Positions 11,978 through 22,792 of a stretch of DNA of 64,000 nucleotides are shown here, one piece after another. Both the position numbers and the translations under genes were made by a program. The stretch is from Tachypleus tridentatus (lineage: Eukaryota; Arthropoda; Merostomata; Xiphosura; Limulidae), in contig NC_134827.1 of NCBI RefSeq assembly GCF_004210375.1, forward strand, positions 105,261,285 through 105,325,284. Reading direction: 5' to 3'. The notes beneath the pieces were generated by a model that ran no database searches, was not told the origin of the DNA, and worked only from the letters and a program-made list of their open reading frames with translations. Positions within the stretch are counted from its first letter, which is position 1, and every line of letters begins with the position of its first letter.

Positions 11978-12599
11978 GGCAACGAAACCCAGGTTTTTAC
12001 TCATTCATTGGACACATTAAACTTACGTTATCCAGGTCTTTAACTGATTTAACAGATTAAGTAACCCAATCTAATTCCATCAAACTGATTAACTTTTCAA
12101 ATTAATAATTAGACGAATGTTTTAGTTCTAGTGTACAAATATTTTTTCGTGGATGTTTAGGCTGGTTTTATTTATACTGCGTTTAGTCAAAACTTTAGGT
12201 CATGTGGTGATTGCAGTTTTTAACTTTCCACGTGACGCGATGTTTTGTTATATATCAAATTGATAAACCTTATTTTATTGTGTACTTACTGTTCCTGGTC
12301 GAAAGCAACCTAAGCCAAAACGATCATATTTTGTGAACATTTCGGCTTACAAACCAAAACTTACGGAATGCATCTGCATGTTTGGTGAACCTTAGGCTTG
12401 ACTGGTTGTTTCACAACATGATTGTAAAAATGATTTAATATGAAATACAGGAATAGATGAACCGTGATAAATCTTAGGTTTAACTGGTTATTTCATAAGA
12501 TAATTGTACTGAAACATAGGAGGTGCACTGGAATATTAAAACCGTTTAATACCAGAAACTTATAACGTACATAATATTAAGTCAACGTACAGGGCTCAC
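11978..12599. other. Intronic or intergenic unique sequence
   Basis: AT-rich single-copy sequence just downstream (on the minus strand) of the exon ending at 12600. A loosely repeated phrase (CTTAGGCTTGACTGGTTG near 12390, CTTAGGTTTAACTGGTTA near 12473) suggests an old local duplication. No exon seen. Confidence 0.5.
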
Positions 12600-12714
12600 C
12601 TGTAGGCTTAGGAAAAGGAAGGGTAAACCTTCCCATATCATGTTGGGAAACTTCAGGTACGGTTGTAGCAGTTGAGAGCATTGTCGTGTTTGTAGCAGAA
12701 CCAGTAGACATCAT
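12600..12714 (-). CDS. First coding exon of a Thr/Ser-rich membrane protein
   Basis: Read on the minus strand, ATG ATG at 12714 opens 38 codons and ends one base into the next codon at a strong donor (CCTACAG then GTGAGC). The residues are rich in Ser and Thr over positions 3-18 and include an N-glycosylation sequon at N9-T10-T11. A TAA lies in frame directly before the ATG, so translation must start here. A possible acceptor (TTTCATCAG) five bases upstream would allow a separate 5' untranslated exon. Joining to the exon at 5135-5279 gives a short mucin-like ectodomain, a Val at the junction, a transmembrane helix and a basic cytosolic tail. With no signal peptide it would be a type III membrane protein, or the helix would act as signal-anchor. 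The architecture recalls small type III adhesion glycoproteins, but I claim no homology. Confidence 0.55.
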
Positions 12715-12721
12715 TTATACT

Positions 12722-13469
12722 GATGAAACATTGATACAGACGACACTAAATAAATTGGAAGTAGAGGTCCAGTGGTAGGTGTTCATGCGTCATTGTCGCT
12801 GGCTTCTCAGCTGTCTTCGCATCAAGTCTTTTCTCCGAAGGAGTGTTCTGGGCTCGATTCTCTCTTCAGCAAACTCTTGAGAAAGAGACAGTAGAATGTA
12901 CAGAATTACTTTAACGTCAAAAATGAATACGATCCATTATAATGATGTATTCAGTTGGCTTCAGTCGACACTTTGTTATGACTGAATCGGAACATGTTTG
13001 CGCTATTAAAAAAATATTAAACTGCGCATGCGTATTTTGAGGAGAAGTAACTTCGATTATCACTTCTGTAGTTACAGTGCACAGAAGTGATTCTCGTTTT
13101 TTTCTCGCAACTATACAAAATAAAAGGGAGTGAACAAGCACGTCTAAAGATATCCTAGTGCAGGTGTCAAGTGTCGTATACAGCATTGACAGGCAGCGTG
13201 CGTCTCGCTCCGCGAACCAACCCCGACTCCTGGAATGACCGGGCTGCGAACAACAGTTACGAGCTAATCGATAACCCACAGTCATTGTTCAGCGCCACAA
13301 GAAGTTACTTCTACGGGGGATTTATTGTAGAGTAAACCCTCCATAATTCATAGGATTCAAGGAACAGGCGGTGTTGTGCAGGTAATGACAATTAAAATGT
13401 TAGGTATCTATCGTTTTAAAGAAACGGCGAAACGATCTCTTTAAATCCAACCTCGATTTACAAGTTTTT
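12722..13469 (-). promoter_or_regulatory. CpG-rich stretch upstream of the membrane-protein gene
   Basis: Within otherwise CpG-poor DNA, 13190-13260 holds about eight CpGs (GCGTGCGTCTCG, CTCCGCGAACC, CCGGGCTGCG). It lies 0.5 kb upstream of the minus-strand start codon at 12714, a plausible place for a promoter or untranslated first exon. A 122-codon minus-strand frame (12917-13285) overlaps it but resembles no protein I know. No TATA box or Inr is clear. Confidence 0.3.
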
Positions 13470-13733
13470 TTGTTTGTTTGTTTGTTTTCGAATTTCGCGC
13501 AAAGCTACAAAAAGGGCTATCTGCGCTAACCGTCCTTCATTTATCAGTGTAAGAATACAGAGGAGGCAGCTAATCTTCGCCACCCACTCACCGCCAACTC
13601 TTGAACTAATACTTTATCAACGAATTGATCGTCACGTTATAACATCCCAACGGCTGAAAGGGCGAGCATGTTTACTGTGGCGGGGATTCGAACCCACGAC
13701 CATCAGTGCCCAACCACCTGATCATGCCGGGCC
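13470..13733 (-). mobile_element. SINE family A copy
   Basis: Complete head to tail on the minus strand: poly-(TTTG) end at 13470, CGCGCAAAGCTAC, a central block, then GGGGATTCGAACCCACG and ATGCCGGGCC. Diverged in the middle (ACAGAGGAGGCAGCTAATC), so an older copy. The open frame running through it is a by-product. Confidence 0.9.
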
Positions 13734-13987
13734 TGTTTACAAGCAATTACTGGACTTTCAAATTCTATTTAAACAATTAGTTGTTTGTTTTTTTGGTTTT
13801 TCTTCACGTATCCTAAGACATGATGCGGTGAAATAACTTGTTCGAGAAATTTCAAGTTGAATAAAATTATGTAAATCCATTTCGTGATTAAAGTACGAAA
13901 GTTAAAAACACGTGTGTTATTAGTTACCTACCCAATTCAAGTCTTTCGTGTTTTCAGATCTACTTCTAATTTCCAGGGTTTTGGTTT

Positions 13988-14265
13988 TGTTTGTTTGTTT
14001 TTGAATTTCGCACAAAGCTACTCGAGGGCTTTCTGTACTAGCCGTCCCTAATTTAGCAGTGTAAGACTAGAGGGAAGGCAGCTAGTCATCACCACTCACC
14101 GCCAACTCTTGGACTACTCTTTTACCAACGAATAGTGGGATTGACCGTCACATTATGACGCCCCCACGGCTGAAAAAGCGAGCATGTTTGGTGCGACGGG
14201 GATGCGAACCCGCGACCCTCAAATTACGAGATCGCACGCCTTAACACGCTTGGCCATGCCGGGCC
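13988..14265 (-). mobile_element. SINE family A copy, near full length
   Basis: All family blocks are present on the minus strand, from TTTGTTTGTTTTTGAATTTCG to TTGGCCATGCCGGGCC. The tRNA-like part has GATGCGAACC rather than the usual GATTCGAACC, a variant shared with the copies at 21318 and 59889, which suggests a subfamily. Confidence 0.93.
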
Positions 14266-14309
14266 CACTAGGGAGAGCCACTGTTAGATTGTATAAACTG
14301 TGGTCCGAT

Positions 14310-14402
14310 TTGTTTTTGTTATTGTTGTTAAACACAAAACTACGCAATGGGCTATCTGTGTTGTGCCCGCCACGAGTATCCAAAACCGACTTTCGTGTCC
14401 TC
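14310..14402 (-). mobile_element. SINE family C fragment
   Basis: Minus-strand match to the 3' part of family C: AACACAAAACTACGCAATGG, GCTATCTGTGTTGTGCCC, GCCACGAGTATCCAAAACC. The tRNA-like head is missing. Confidence 0.7.
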
Positions 14403-14932
14403 ACCCATCCTACTTACCTCTGAGGTACTGGAGTAGTGGGAGGGGGTACCTACTCTGGAATGACTTTGTGAAGAGATTTCTTGAAATTACTCCTGGAATT
14501 TAAACGAGATTCAGTCACGAATAGAAATGACTATAAATAGATTTCTCGAAATAACTTCTGTAATTCTGACCAAATTCGGAAAGGACTAGAAGTCCATCTT
14601 TCGTATAAGCAGGTCATAATGAATTTTCAATCCCTGTGGCTCCTAAAAAAATTCGGTAAAATCTTATAAATGATTCTCTTCCGACTGAAGATTCATAGAA
14701 CCTGGAAAACGGATTTAAATATTTAGAATTCCGTTAAGTGGCTGCCATGTTGAAAAGGGTTAGGTCATATAAGCCAAAAAGTGAACACTTGAGTGTTTTT
14801 TTATGTCCAAACTCCTGAAGATTATTCGAGGTTAATGTAATACGAAGCGATAAAACTGTGCTTAATTTGAAGAGTCATAGATTGACGGAACGAGCGTCAC
14901 CTGTCATTATTTGATTCTGATTGTTCATGATT
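14403..14932. other. Unique sequence with a weak internal duplication
   Basis: Phrases such as AGATTTCTTGAAATTACTCC (14471) and AGATTTCTCGAAATAACTTC (14539) recur about 68 bp apart, suggesting two or three copies of a decayed short repeat. No gene seen. Confidence 0.4.
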
Positions 14933-15005
14933 GTTTTGAATTTCGCACAAAGCTACACGAGAGCTATCTGCGCTAGCCGTCCCTAATTTAGCAGTGTAAG
15001 ACTAC
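14933..15005 (-). mobile_element. SINE family A 3' fragment ending in a minisatellite
   Basis: The family A tail runs TTTGAATTTCGCACAAAGC to GCAGTGTAAGACTA and stops where the 26-bp array begins, in place of the expected GAGGGAAGGC. The junction is exact to within a few bases. Confidence 0.88.
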
Positions 15006-15505
15006 GTGGTACCCCTGTAAAACACCTGCTGGATCCCACGTGGTAAAACACCTGCTGGACCCCACGGGGTAAAACACCTGCTGGATCTCACGTGGTAAAA
15101 CACCTGCTGTATCTAACGGGGTAAAACGCCTGCTGGACCCCACGTGGTAAAACACCTGCTGGATCTCACGTGGTAAAACACCTGCTGAATCTCACGTGGT
15201 AAAACACCTGCTGAATCTCACGTGGTAAAACACCTGCTGGACCCCACGTGGTAAAACACCTGCTGGATCTCACGTGGTAAAACACCTGCTGAATCTCACG
15301 TGGTAAAACACCTGCTGGACCCCACGGTGTAAAACACCTGCTGGACCCCACGTGGTAAAACACCTGCTGAACCCCACGTGGTAAAACACCTGCTGGACCC
15401 TACGGTGTAAATCACCTGCTGGATCTCACGTGGTAAAACACCTGCTGTATCTAACGGGGTAAAACACCTGCTGGATCTCACGTGATAAAACACCTGCTGG
15501 ACCCC
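15006..15505 (+). repeat. 26-bp minisatellite, about 19 copies, E-box in most units
   Basis: The unit is CTCACGTGGTAAAACACC followed by TGCTGGAT. Most units carry the E-box palindrome CACGTG; others have CACGGGG or CACGGTG. The array directly abuts a truncated SINE on its left, and the region to its right is unrelated, so the array appears to have started at, or broken, the SINE. Minus-strand frames across it are by-products. Confidence 0.95.
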
Positions 15506-16367
15506 AATAACAATTAAAGAGATTAATTGTAACATCTATGTTCTTTGACGTTGCTGTTTTTAACTTTTGTTCATGTGTGTTGCTAGAGGTCCTGTAACCA
15601 GCAGTGCAAGCATGTTGTTACATAAATTGTTCAGAAAAACATTTGAAATTCAGATAGGTGTGGACTCCCGTGATTAACTTTTAAGACTAATCATCTGTCA
15701 TTTTGTCCAACCACAGAATATTATATTTATGTATCTGAGAAAAAAGCAGGAACACGTTTCTTAAAGGCTTCTGCCTCCCCTACCCCCCGTGTTTCAGTTT
15801 TTATAAAGGAAATCCAGCGAGAGAAAAAATACAATACAGACTCGTTTAAACACGTCTCTTCGAGGAGTCAGAAGGTGTCTTTACACTGTTGTTTGTTTAA
15901 TATTAAAAGTTCAATCCGGTAACTTCCAAAGAGGGTGGTTTTGGACATATCTTTCCGAGACTAGTTTTCGTGTGTTAGTAAGTATCTTTTGTGCTTCTCC
16001 TATCACCATTTTACGAACGATTTCACCTGTGATTCGGTGTGGAAGATCGAAGTATCACTATAGTCAGCAGTGGGATGAGTAGACAGCAACACTTTGAAAG
16101 CAGTTACAGGCATAATATTGTACTCGGCTTGCTGCACAATATATATTAAGGTGGTTCTAAATAGTTCCTGAATAACTCTGTGTGTCATTTAGAGACATTC
16201 GTGCTTCTTGTGGTTGGCCGTTAAACTGATCATGCGCTGACGGATTTCAGTCACCTTAACACTTCAAATCACTTTTAGTAGCCCCAACATTAAAAGAGTA
16301 TGGGAAATGCCTTCTTTTTAGCGAATAAAAATGTCCCAAAAACTTCAGTTCAAATTAAGAATATTTG
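15506..16367. other. Unique sequence, no gene recognised
   Basis: AT-rich sequence without repeats or splice-flanked frames. A 61-codon minus-strand frame at 16003-16188 has no recognisable features. Confidence 0.45.
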
Positions 16368-16480
16368 AAATTAAACATAAATCTACCCAATGGTCTATCT
16401 GTGCTTTGGCTACCACGGGTATCGAAAACCGGTTCTAGCGGTGCGACTCCGCAGACATTCCGCTCTGCCCCATAGGGGCG
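16368..16480 (-). mobile_element. SINE family C copy, diverged
   Basis: Minus strand: ATCTACCCAATGGTCTATC, TGTGCTTTGGCTACCACGGG, TATCGAAAACCGGTTCTAGC, then a CAGACATTCCGCTCTGCC stretch where the family head should read. Head partly replaced or rearranged. Confidence 0.7.
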
Positions 16481-16589
16481 ATTAAGAAAATCCGGATTGA
16501 GCAAAGTTTTTTTTTTTTTCAATACAAATCCCTCCCTTATTTAGAGAGGGACCCGTTAAAATACGTGATACCATAATTGTGAAATTGAT

Positions 16590-16704
16590 GAGTTACCGCG
16601 GTAAGTCTACGGATTTACAACGCTAAAATCAGGGTTTCGATTACCCTTGGTGGACTCAGCAGGTAGCCCAATGTGGCTTTGATATAAAAAAGCACACACA
16701 AACC
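16590..16704 (+). mobile_element. SINE family B copy
   Basis: Starts at ACCGCGGTAAGTCTACGG, so the first 15 or so bases of the head are gone. The rest (ACAACGCTAAAATCAGG, GTGGACTCAGCAGGTAGCCC, ATGTGGCTTTGATATAA) is intact, ending in a CACACA tail. Confidence 0.88.
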
Positions 16705-16877
16705 ATTTTAAAACCGTTGTGTTTATAGGCGTTTTCATTTAACTTTGTTCGTTGATAAGAAACATTTTTCTTCTGGAATTTGAGAAAACTGTTTGTAACA
16801 TTGTTTTATGCTTCTAGTCTTAAGTCCGAATGTTCTTCAGCAGATTTAACTGCGGTTGTTCCGGCCATCTGGTGGTA

Positions 16878-16940
16878 TGACGTCATCCTAACCCGTAGCT
16901 TCTGACGTCTTGACAGGTTCAATAGTTTGACGTCATCAGG
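16878..16940 (+). promoter_or_regulatory. Cluster of three CRE-type sites
   Basis: ATGACGTCATC at 16878, CTGACGTCTTG at 16903 and TTGACGTCATC at 16930 lie within about 60 bp of non-repetitive sequence. Two contain the full ATF/CREB palindrome TGACGTCA. No start codon or exon is visible nearby, so promoter or enhancer function is inference only. Confidence 0.35.
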
Positions 16941-16944
16941 TCCT

Positions 16945-17952
16945 CGTGGATTACATAAAACAGTTTCACACAGAGCTAGTTTAAATTTTTAAGAATCTAC
17001 GGAGTTTATTGATTTCGTTAGGGATCGTTTATGAAATTACAGCCCGATAGAAGTGGGATACCCAGGGAACATGTAACGTTAAAAACAGTAAAGTAATTTC
17101 GCATATAATCAGATTCAAGATTCTAACCCGTTTATTGAAGATATTGTACAACTGTGTGAATTACCTTGGAGACAATCACACGTGATGTATGAAAATCGTG
17201 TGAATGAAAACTAAGATATCATGGCTCCTTTCTATTTATAGAGGAGAATAAATGTCCATGTAGCATGATCAAAGCATACGTGGCTTATTTCAGCGAAGTC
17301 GCTTTAATATAACGTAAGGCGTGGAAACGGGCGTATGTTAGTATGCTCGAACTGTGAATCGTTGCACATTGGGGCCGTGGGTGCGTTATAAAAGAGACAG
17401 TCAAGTCCCATCTTTTCGGTCAAATAACAGTATACCAAGAGTTGATACCGACGAGATTCCTTCTCTCCAGCGATATGGTCCATCACTTGAAAATAAGAGG
17501 CGGATTTGAGCGGACCATTAGTCCATCGTGTAGTTTTTGCCGAAAATATTAAAATAAAAAAAATAAATAAAAAAAAGTTGTGGGTTTTATTAGCATCACA
17601 TAGAATCATAGGTATAAATCTACATCTTTCGTGGTGAGTCGAAATCCTTTGAGTTGAAAACATTATGTTTCAAAATACATCTACGAAATTTGCTCAGAAT
17701 ATTTTCTAGTCAAACCTTTCGGTTGTTGTTGTTGTTAAGGCTTAATATAATATTATACGTGTTATATAAAGGTTCGATACGGTACCTAAAATAATTATGT
17801 AATAGCTCTAAGAAAGTAAGAGTCGTTTAACGATCAGATTTCTTCCTTAAATAATGACAAACAAAAAAACATATTCCTGACATGTGTAGCGTCTTTTAAA
17901 AATACGATATGGAAAAAAATATTAAATATTTGATTCTCTTTCAAGGTTTAAA
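16945..17952. other. Unique sequence with an old SINE-like patch
   Basis: At 17375-17460 the text GCCGTGGGTGCGTTATAA, CAGTCAAGTCCCATC, TTTTCGGTCAAATAACAG resembles the body of family A (closest to the patch at 41645-41790). The 119-codon minus-strand frame over it is a by-product. The rest is AT-rich and featureless. Confidence 0.4.
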
Positions 17953-18212
17953 CCGGCTCGGCCAGGTGGTTAAGGCACCCGACTCGTAATCCAGGGGTCG
18001 CGGGTTCAAATCCCTGTCATACCAAACATACTCGCCCTTTCAGCCGTTATAATGTGCGGACAATCTCACTATTCGTTGGTAAAAGAATAGCCCAATAGTT
18101 GGTGGTGGGTGGTGATGACTAGCTGCTTTCTAGTCTTACACTGTTAAAGTAGGGACGGCTAGCGCAGATAGCCCTCGTGTAGCTTTGCGCGAAATTCAAA
18201 ACAATCCAATAA
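17953..18212 (+). mobile_element. SINE family A copy, near full length
   Basis: Head CCGGCTCGGCCAGGTGG, GTAATCCAGGGGTCG, GGGTTCAAATCCC, then CTCGCCCTTTCAGCCG and all body blocks to AGCTTTGCGCGAAATTC. The phrase GGGGGCGTTATAATG is shortened. CGT occupies the anticodon position (GACTCGTAATC). Confidence 0.93.
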
Positions 18213-18317
18213 ATATAGGGTTTAAATATTTCTAATGTTTGTAATGAAAAGTAAATTTAAAGGATATTTGGTTGTAGAACTGTTATCGATAAAATGAGGA
18301 TTTTGCAAAACTGTTTA

Positions 18318-18742
18318 ATTCTCTTCCCAGTCCCGGATGTTAGATGTGTCGTAGAGCGGAAGTAATTCTCTTCCCAGTCCCGGATGTTAGATGTGTCGTG
18401 GAGCGGAAATAATTGTCTTCCCAGTCCTTGGTGTTAGATGTGTCGTAGAGCGGAAGCAATTGTCTTCCCAGTCCTTGGTGTTAGATGTGTCGTAGAGCGG
18501 AAGTAATTGTCTTCCCAGTCCTTGGTGTTAGATGTGTCGTAGAGCGGAAGTAATTGTGTTCCCAGTCCTTGGTGTTAGATGTGTCGTAGAGCGGAAGTAA
18601 TTGTCTTCCCAGTCCTTGGTGCTAGATGTGTCGCAGAGCGGAAGTAATTCTCTTCCCAGTCCCGGATGTTAGATGTGTCGTAGAGCGGAAGTAATTCTCT
18701 TTCCAGTCCTTGGTGTTAGATGTGTCGTAGAGCGGAAGTAAT
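18318..18742 (+). repeat. 47-bp minisatellite, about 9 copies
   Basis: The unit is CTCTTCCCAGTCCCGGATG then TTAGATGTGTCGTAG then AGCGGAAGTAATT. Two variants, CCCGGATG and CCTTGGTG, are arranged as outer (1, 2, 8) and inner copies respectively, consistent with expansion from inside. It shares no sequence with the 47-bp array at 3434. Confidence 0.94.
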
Positions 18743-19731
18743 TATTGTATTTCTGATGGGATTGGGAAATTTATTCACATCGAAATGTTGATGTTAACTT
18801 GAAAAAAATACACAAAAAAACAAAGCCTTGTGCAGGCTAAACGTTCCACGCAAGTTGTGTCACCATTACAAAATCTTATTTTTGTGTTCACTCGTGTGTA
18901 ATCAAATACACCAAACACGTTTAATGTTCAGAACAATTTAGAAAGTGAAAACTCTAAATGTGGAAAATATAAAAGCAAATATAATGCGGGTAAAGAAAAG
19001 CATGTGTTCACAGTGAAACTCGGGAAACGTGGCATGTGCACCTGTGTAACATTTATGATCACTCAAATCTTCGTTGTAACATGCAGGTAACAAATGTATC
19101 TTTATTGTTTGATACACGTAAATTTGCACCAGTTTTGTAATTCAACAATCTTACTTCGCGGTACCCGTCTAAATAAATCATGCAATTATTTTTAATTGAT
19201 TCTTGAACCATTTATAACTTACCTAATACACGTCACAAAAATAGTTAGTGCAATATAGACCTGTTTGAGTAACAAATTCAAAGAAAAAAATTTTACTGTA
19301 TTTACATAATGTGTGCATATAGTGTTTGTGATATTCGTATGATCTATATAGTGCAAGGAATTTGTTGTATATAGGTTTAACTAGTTCGGATGTACATATA
19401 TAATTTTGAAAGCAAGCGAAAAGCGTACTGTTCGTTTATCTTTGAATTTATCACCAACAAGTTACAGACACCTACTGTAGGAAAATTCTGAGCCCAAAAA
19501 TGAAATAGTATATATTTATACTCTTAAGAAACGTAAGTAAAAGTCTTTGATTGGTAATTGGCAAACAAAACATAACCTTAACATCTGACAAACAGGTATT
19601 ATTGGTTGTAGATCATTTCACCTAAACTTTGATATAAAATGATTGAGGAATAATAACAGGAAAGTAAACAGTGTCGTTCGAATCTCCTTTGGTAAATTAT
19701 CCTTGTTTTCATTGTTCTACTATTTGAAAAT
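18743..19731. other. Unique AT-rich sequence, no gene recognised
   Basis: No repeat, SINE or supported exon. A 63-codon minus-strand frame (18938-19129) has no features that distinguish it from chance. Confidence 0.45.
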
Positions 19732-19971
19732 GTTTGTTTGTTTCTGAATTTCGCGCAAAACTACTCGAGAGCTATCTGCGCTGGCCCTCCCTAATTTTGC
19801 AGTGTAAGACTAGAGGGAAAGCAGCTAGTCATCACTACCCACCGCCAACTCTTGGGCTACTCTTTCCCCAACGAATAGTGGGATTGACTGCAACATTATA
19901 ACGCTCCCACGGTTAAGAGGGCGAACATGTTTAGTGTGACGGGGATTGGAACCACCTGGTCATGCCGGACC
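19732..19971 (-). mobile_element. SINE family A copy with head deletion
   Basis: Minus strand, TGTTTGTTTCTGAATTTCG to ACCTGGTCATGCCGGACC. About 20 bases around the anticodon arm are missing between GGGGATTGGAACC and ACCTGGTCATG. Confidence 0.9.
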
Positions 19972-20374
19972 ATTTTAAAGTGATAGATACCTGCAGAGTT
20001 CCTTTAACGTGCATGACATTTCGTGCTGTTTATGTTTGGTTTTCTATTTGGATTATTCACTTATCAGAGAAAGAGTGTCTAAACGTAGATACACTTGGCC
20101 CTTCTAAACGAATCAGTATCCAAGAAACCTGAGATGTCATACATTTTGATTGTACTTATTTCGATTTTTGAATTTATATTAACTCATAATGTTTACAATT
20201 TCAAGTTTAAACTATTTTTTTTCATGTGGGGGAGTATCCCCCATCTACTTAAGTATAAACACTGTTAGCAATATATAACTTAATATGAATAGTACTCTAC
20301 GTCTAAAAACGCGATCTGTTAGTTCAATTCAATTGCATTTTTAAAAAATTATATATATATATATTTTAGAAATA

Positions 20375-20490
20375 CAGATGGCTCAGCAGTAAGCGTGAGG
20401 ACGTTAGAACCGGGATTCAGTGCCCGTGGTGGACGCAGCAGAGTTTACCTATTGTGTAGCTTTGCGCTCAGCAACAAACAAACAACACTA
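20375..20490 (+). mobile_element. SINE family C copy
   Basis: Head GATGGCTCAGCAGTAAGCG, then a rearranged middle (GTTAGAACCGGGATTCAG), CCCGTGGTGGACGCAGC, TATTGTGTAGCTTTGCGC and an (AAAC)n-like tail. The ACAACGCTAAAA block is lost. Confidence 0.75.
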
Positions 20491-21317
20491 GTAGCGGAAG
20501 TTTTCTCGAAGATGTTAATTTCCTTCATCGTGATGCATACAGTGGCTTCTGTCTGGGGACATCCGCTTATAGAAATCTCTCTTCTGATTGTTCGGAGCGA
20601 ATTCTAAGAGAAAATCGATGCACTATATGTCTGATGTGTTCTTCAGGTTTCTAAACTTCCCCATTTCAATAAGTAAAATATCGAACAACCTAAATCACGT
20701 CATACACGCATTAAAATTAACGTTTGTGCCAAATCCAATAAAAAGCCCTAGAACAATTTGCATACCCTCAGACAAACAAGTATGCACTCAATATATATAC
20801 ACACACACATATATATATATGGGCTGATCCGCTCCGAAATTGAATTTCAGGTAACCAATCATAGGTCTTCATTGATTACGTTAATAAACCAACAGCTTAT
20901 GTAATGTTGGTAGTTCTTTTCTCACTGGGAGGATTGGTGACAGGTAACAAACAACCCACACTCCAGAAAACAGGTCCACACCCCGCAAAGAGTTTTGAAA
21001 CCTGTCATTAATCATGGCAAAAATCTATATTTTACATTCAGTTTCATCTCTTTGGATGCTGCGTTTCCATAATCATGTCTCTTCTTTCTGACGAGAACAC
21101 TTGATACACTGGAAAATAAAATGTATTCAGTTATTACCTCACAATAACCTTTTGAGTTTCGGAGAACTGTTGTTGTTTTCACGTCAGCAATTTATATAAT
21201 CTGTTTTTATTAAAATCGAATCTTATTTCTTTTTTGTATTTACAACTGCTTTTCAATGGGGCGTTTTAACCCTAAGTTCGCAACTTAATTAATCAGGTTG
21301 GCATTGTTGATAAATTT
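20491..21317. other. Unique sequence with a short TA/CA microsatellite
   Basis: The microsatellite at 20791-20820 runs TATATATACACACACAC then ATATATAT. Open frames at 20395-20607 and 20588-20827 have no recognisable features. Confidence 0.45.
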
Positions 21318-21579
21318 ATTTGTTTTTGAATTTCGCACAAAGCTACTCGAGGGCTATCTGCGCTAACCGTCCCTAATTTAGCTAGAGGGAAGGCAGCTAG
21401 TCATAACCACTTACAGCCAACTCTTGGGCTACTCTTTTACCAACGAATAATAGGATTGACCGTCACATTATAGCGCCCCCACGGCTAAAAGGGCGAGCAT
21501 GTTTGGCGCGACCGGGATGCGAACCCGCGACCCTCAGATTACGAGTCGCACGTCTTAACACGCTTGGCCATGCCGGGCC
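21318..21579 (-). mobile_element. SINE family A copy
   Basis: Minus strand, complete head (TTGGCCATGCCGGGCC) and tail. It lacks the GCAGTGTAAGACT phrase, reading AATTTAGCTAGAGGGAAGG. Shares the GATGCGAACCC variant with the copies at 13988 and 59889. Confidence 0.92.
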
Positions 21580-21839
21580 ATTTGATAAATCTAGAGTATG
21601 TAACAGATAAGTACTAGAACGATAGTTGTAGATCTGGATACTCATTCTGTGGAGACAAAATACTGATTATTTTACTTCTGTTATGGAACTGTTCAACATA
21701 TTTACCCAATATTACAATTTTCTGATCAAAATGGATTTTTGTCCTATTTCCTGGTTTAAACCGTAGTTAATGGATGTAGAACGTAATGGAACATTAGACG
21801 ATCAGCTAATTCTTATCACTTGTGGCTGCAAAGATATTT

Positions 21840-22082
21840 TAAGTGCAATAAATACAGTGGATGCAGATGGGACCACAAAATGCAATAAATACAGTGGGTG
21901 CAGATAGGACCACAAAGGGATGATCATTAAGTGCAATAAATATAGTTGGTGTAGATGGGACCACAAAGGGATGGTCATTAAGTGCAATAAATAAAGTGGG
22001 TGCAGATGGGACCACAAAGGGATGGTCATTAAGTGCAATAAATAAAGTGGGTGCAGATGGGACCACAAAGGGATGGTCATTG
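21840..22082 (+). repeat. 51-bp minisatellite, about 5 copies
   Basis: The unit reads AAGTGCAATAAATAAAG, TGGGTGCAGATGGG, ACCACAAAGGGATGGTCATT. The first copy lacks the GGGATGGTCATTAAG part. The length is a multiple of 3, producing overlapping minus-strand frames with a 17-residue period, which I do not regard as coding. Confidence 0.93.
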
Positions 22083-22389
22083 AAAGAAAGTTAACAAGAA
22101 AAGGAGAGTTTTCAAAATAGAATACGAATAAAACCAGAATTGAAAGATAAAAGCTTCTACTTGTTTCTCAAAAGGAAAACTCTGTTTTGCTTTTGGTATT
22201 GATTGTAACAATCCAGGTGTTAATGTTGAAACTTTTGTTCCAATAGCTGATACGATGTCTTACTGACAACGAACGTGCTTTTAGGATGTAAGTCTGGGAT
22301 TTTGGTAAGCATGTTCGAGCACGGGGTAAAAACAGTCGTCGAAAAAGTCACTGGTAGCTATTATATGAGAATGATTAATCAAGTGAATT

Positions 22390-22468
22390 ATGGGATCGAT
22401 TCCTCGCGGTAGACAGAGTAAAGTTAGCCCTTTGTGGAGTTTTGCACGAAAGCAACACAAATAATCAA
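22390..22468 (+). mobile_element. SINE family C 3' fragment
   Basis: GGGATCGATTCCTCGCGG, TAGACAGAGTAAAGTTAGCC, TTTGTGGAGTTTTGCACG, followed by AAAGCAACACAAATAATC. A diverged tail with part of the B box. Confidence 0.55.
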
Positions 22469-22792
22469 ATAAGTTCAAAATCCAAAACGAAATAGGGTAT
22501 TAATTAGGTTTTCAGAACAGATGGAAAGTTCCAAGAATCTGGAGAACGAGATGGAAGGAACAAACAGCCTGTAAAGCTAGCAAATAGTTATGATTGTACT
22601 CCATGGTGGATCTCGAATAAAGCCTTGATTTGTCTCACAAAAATTCAGATACGCAATGGAGTTATAACTGTTTTGAAAGTAAAAATTAAGACGAGATAAT
22701 TCGGAAACAGACAGGGAAACGACTGTAGTTTAGTTACTGTATCCGTCGGAGTATTTTGTAAGTATATTAAGTAAAGCTATCCGCCTCTACTG

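Noticed and set aside
12917..13285. 122-codon minus-strand frame
   Set aside because: No recognisable domain, composition tracks local CpG richness, and it overlaps the likely promoter region of the minus-strand gene.
14184..14423. Open frames inside SINE copies (here and at 13474, 21463, 27144, 31967, 43201, 58642)
   Set aside because: They lie within the element body and differ between copies; similar peptides arise from the SINE consensus, not from a gene.
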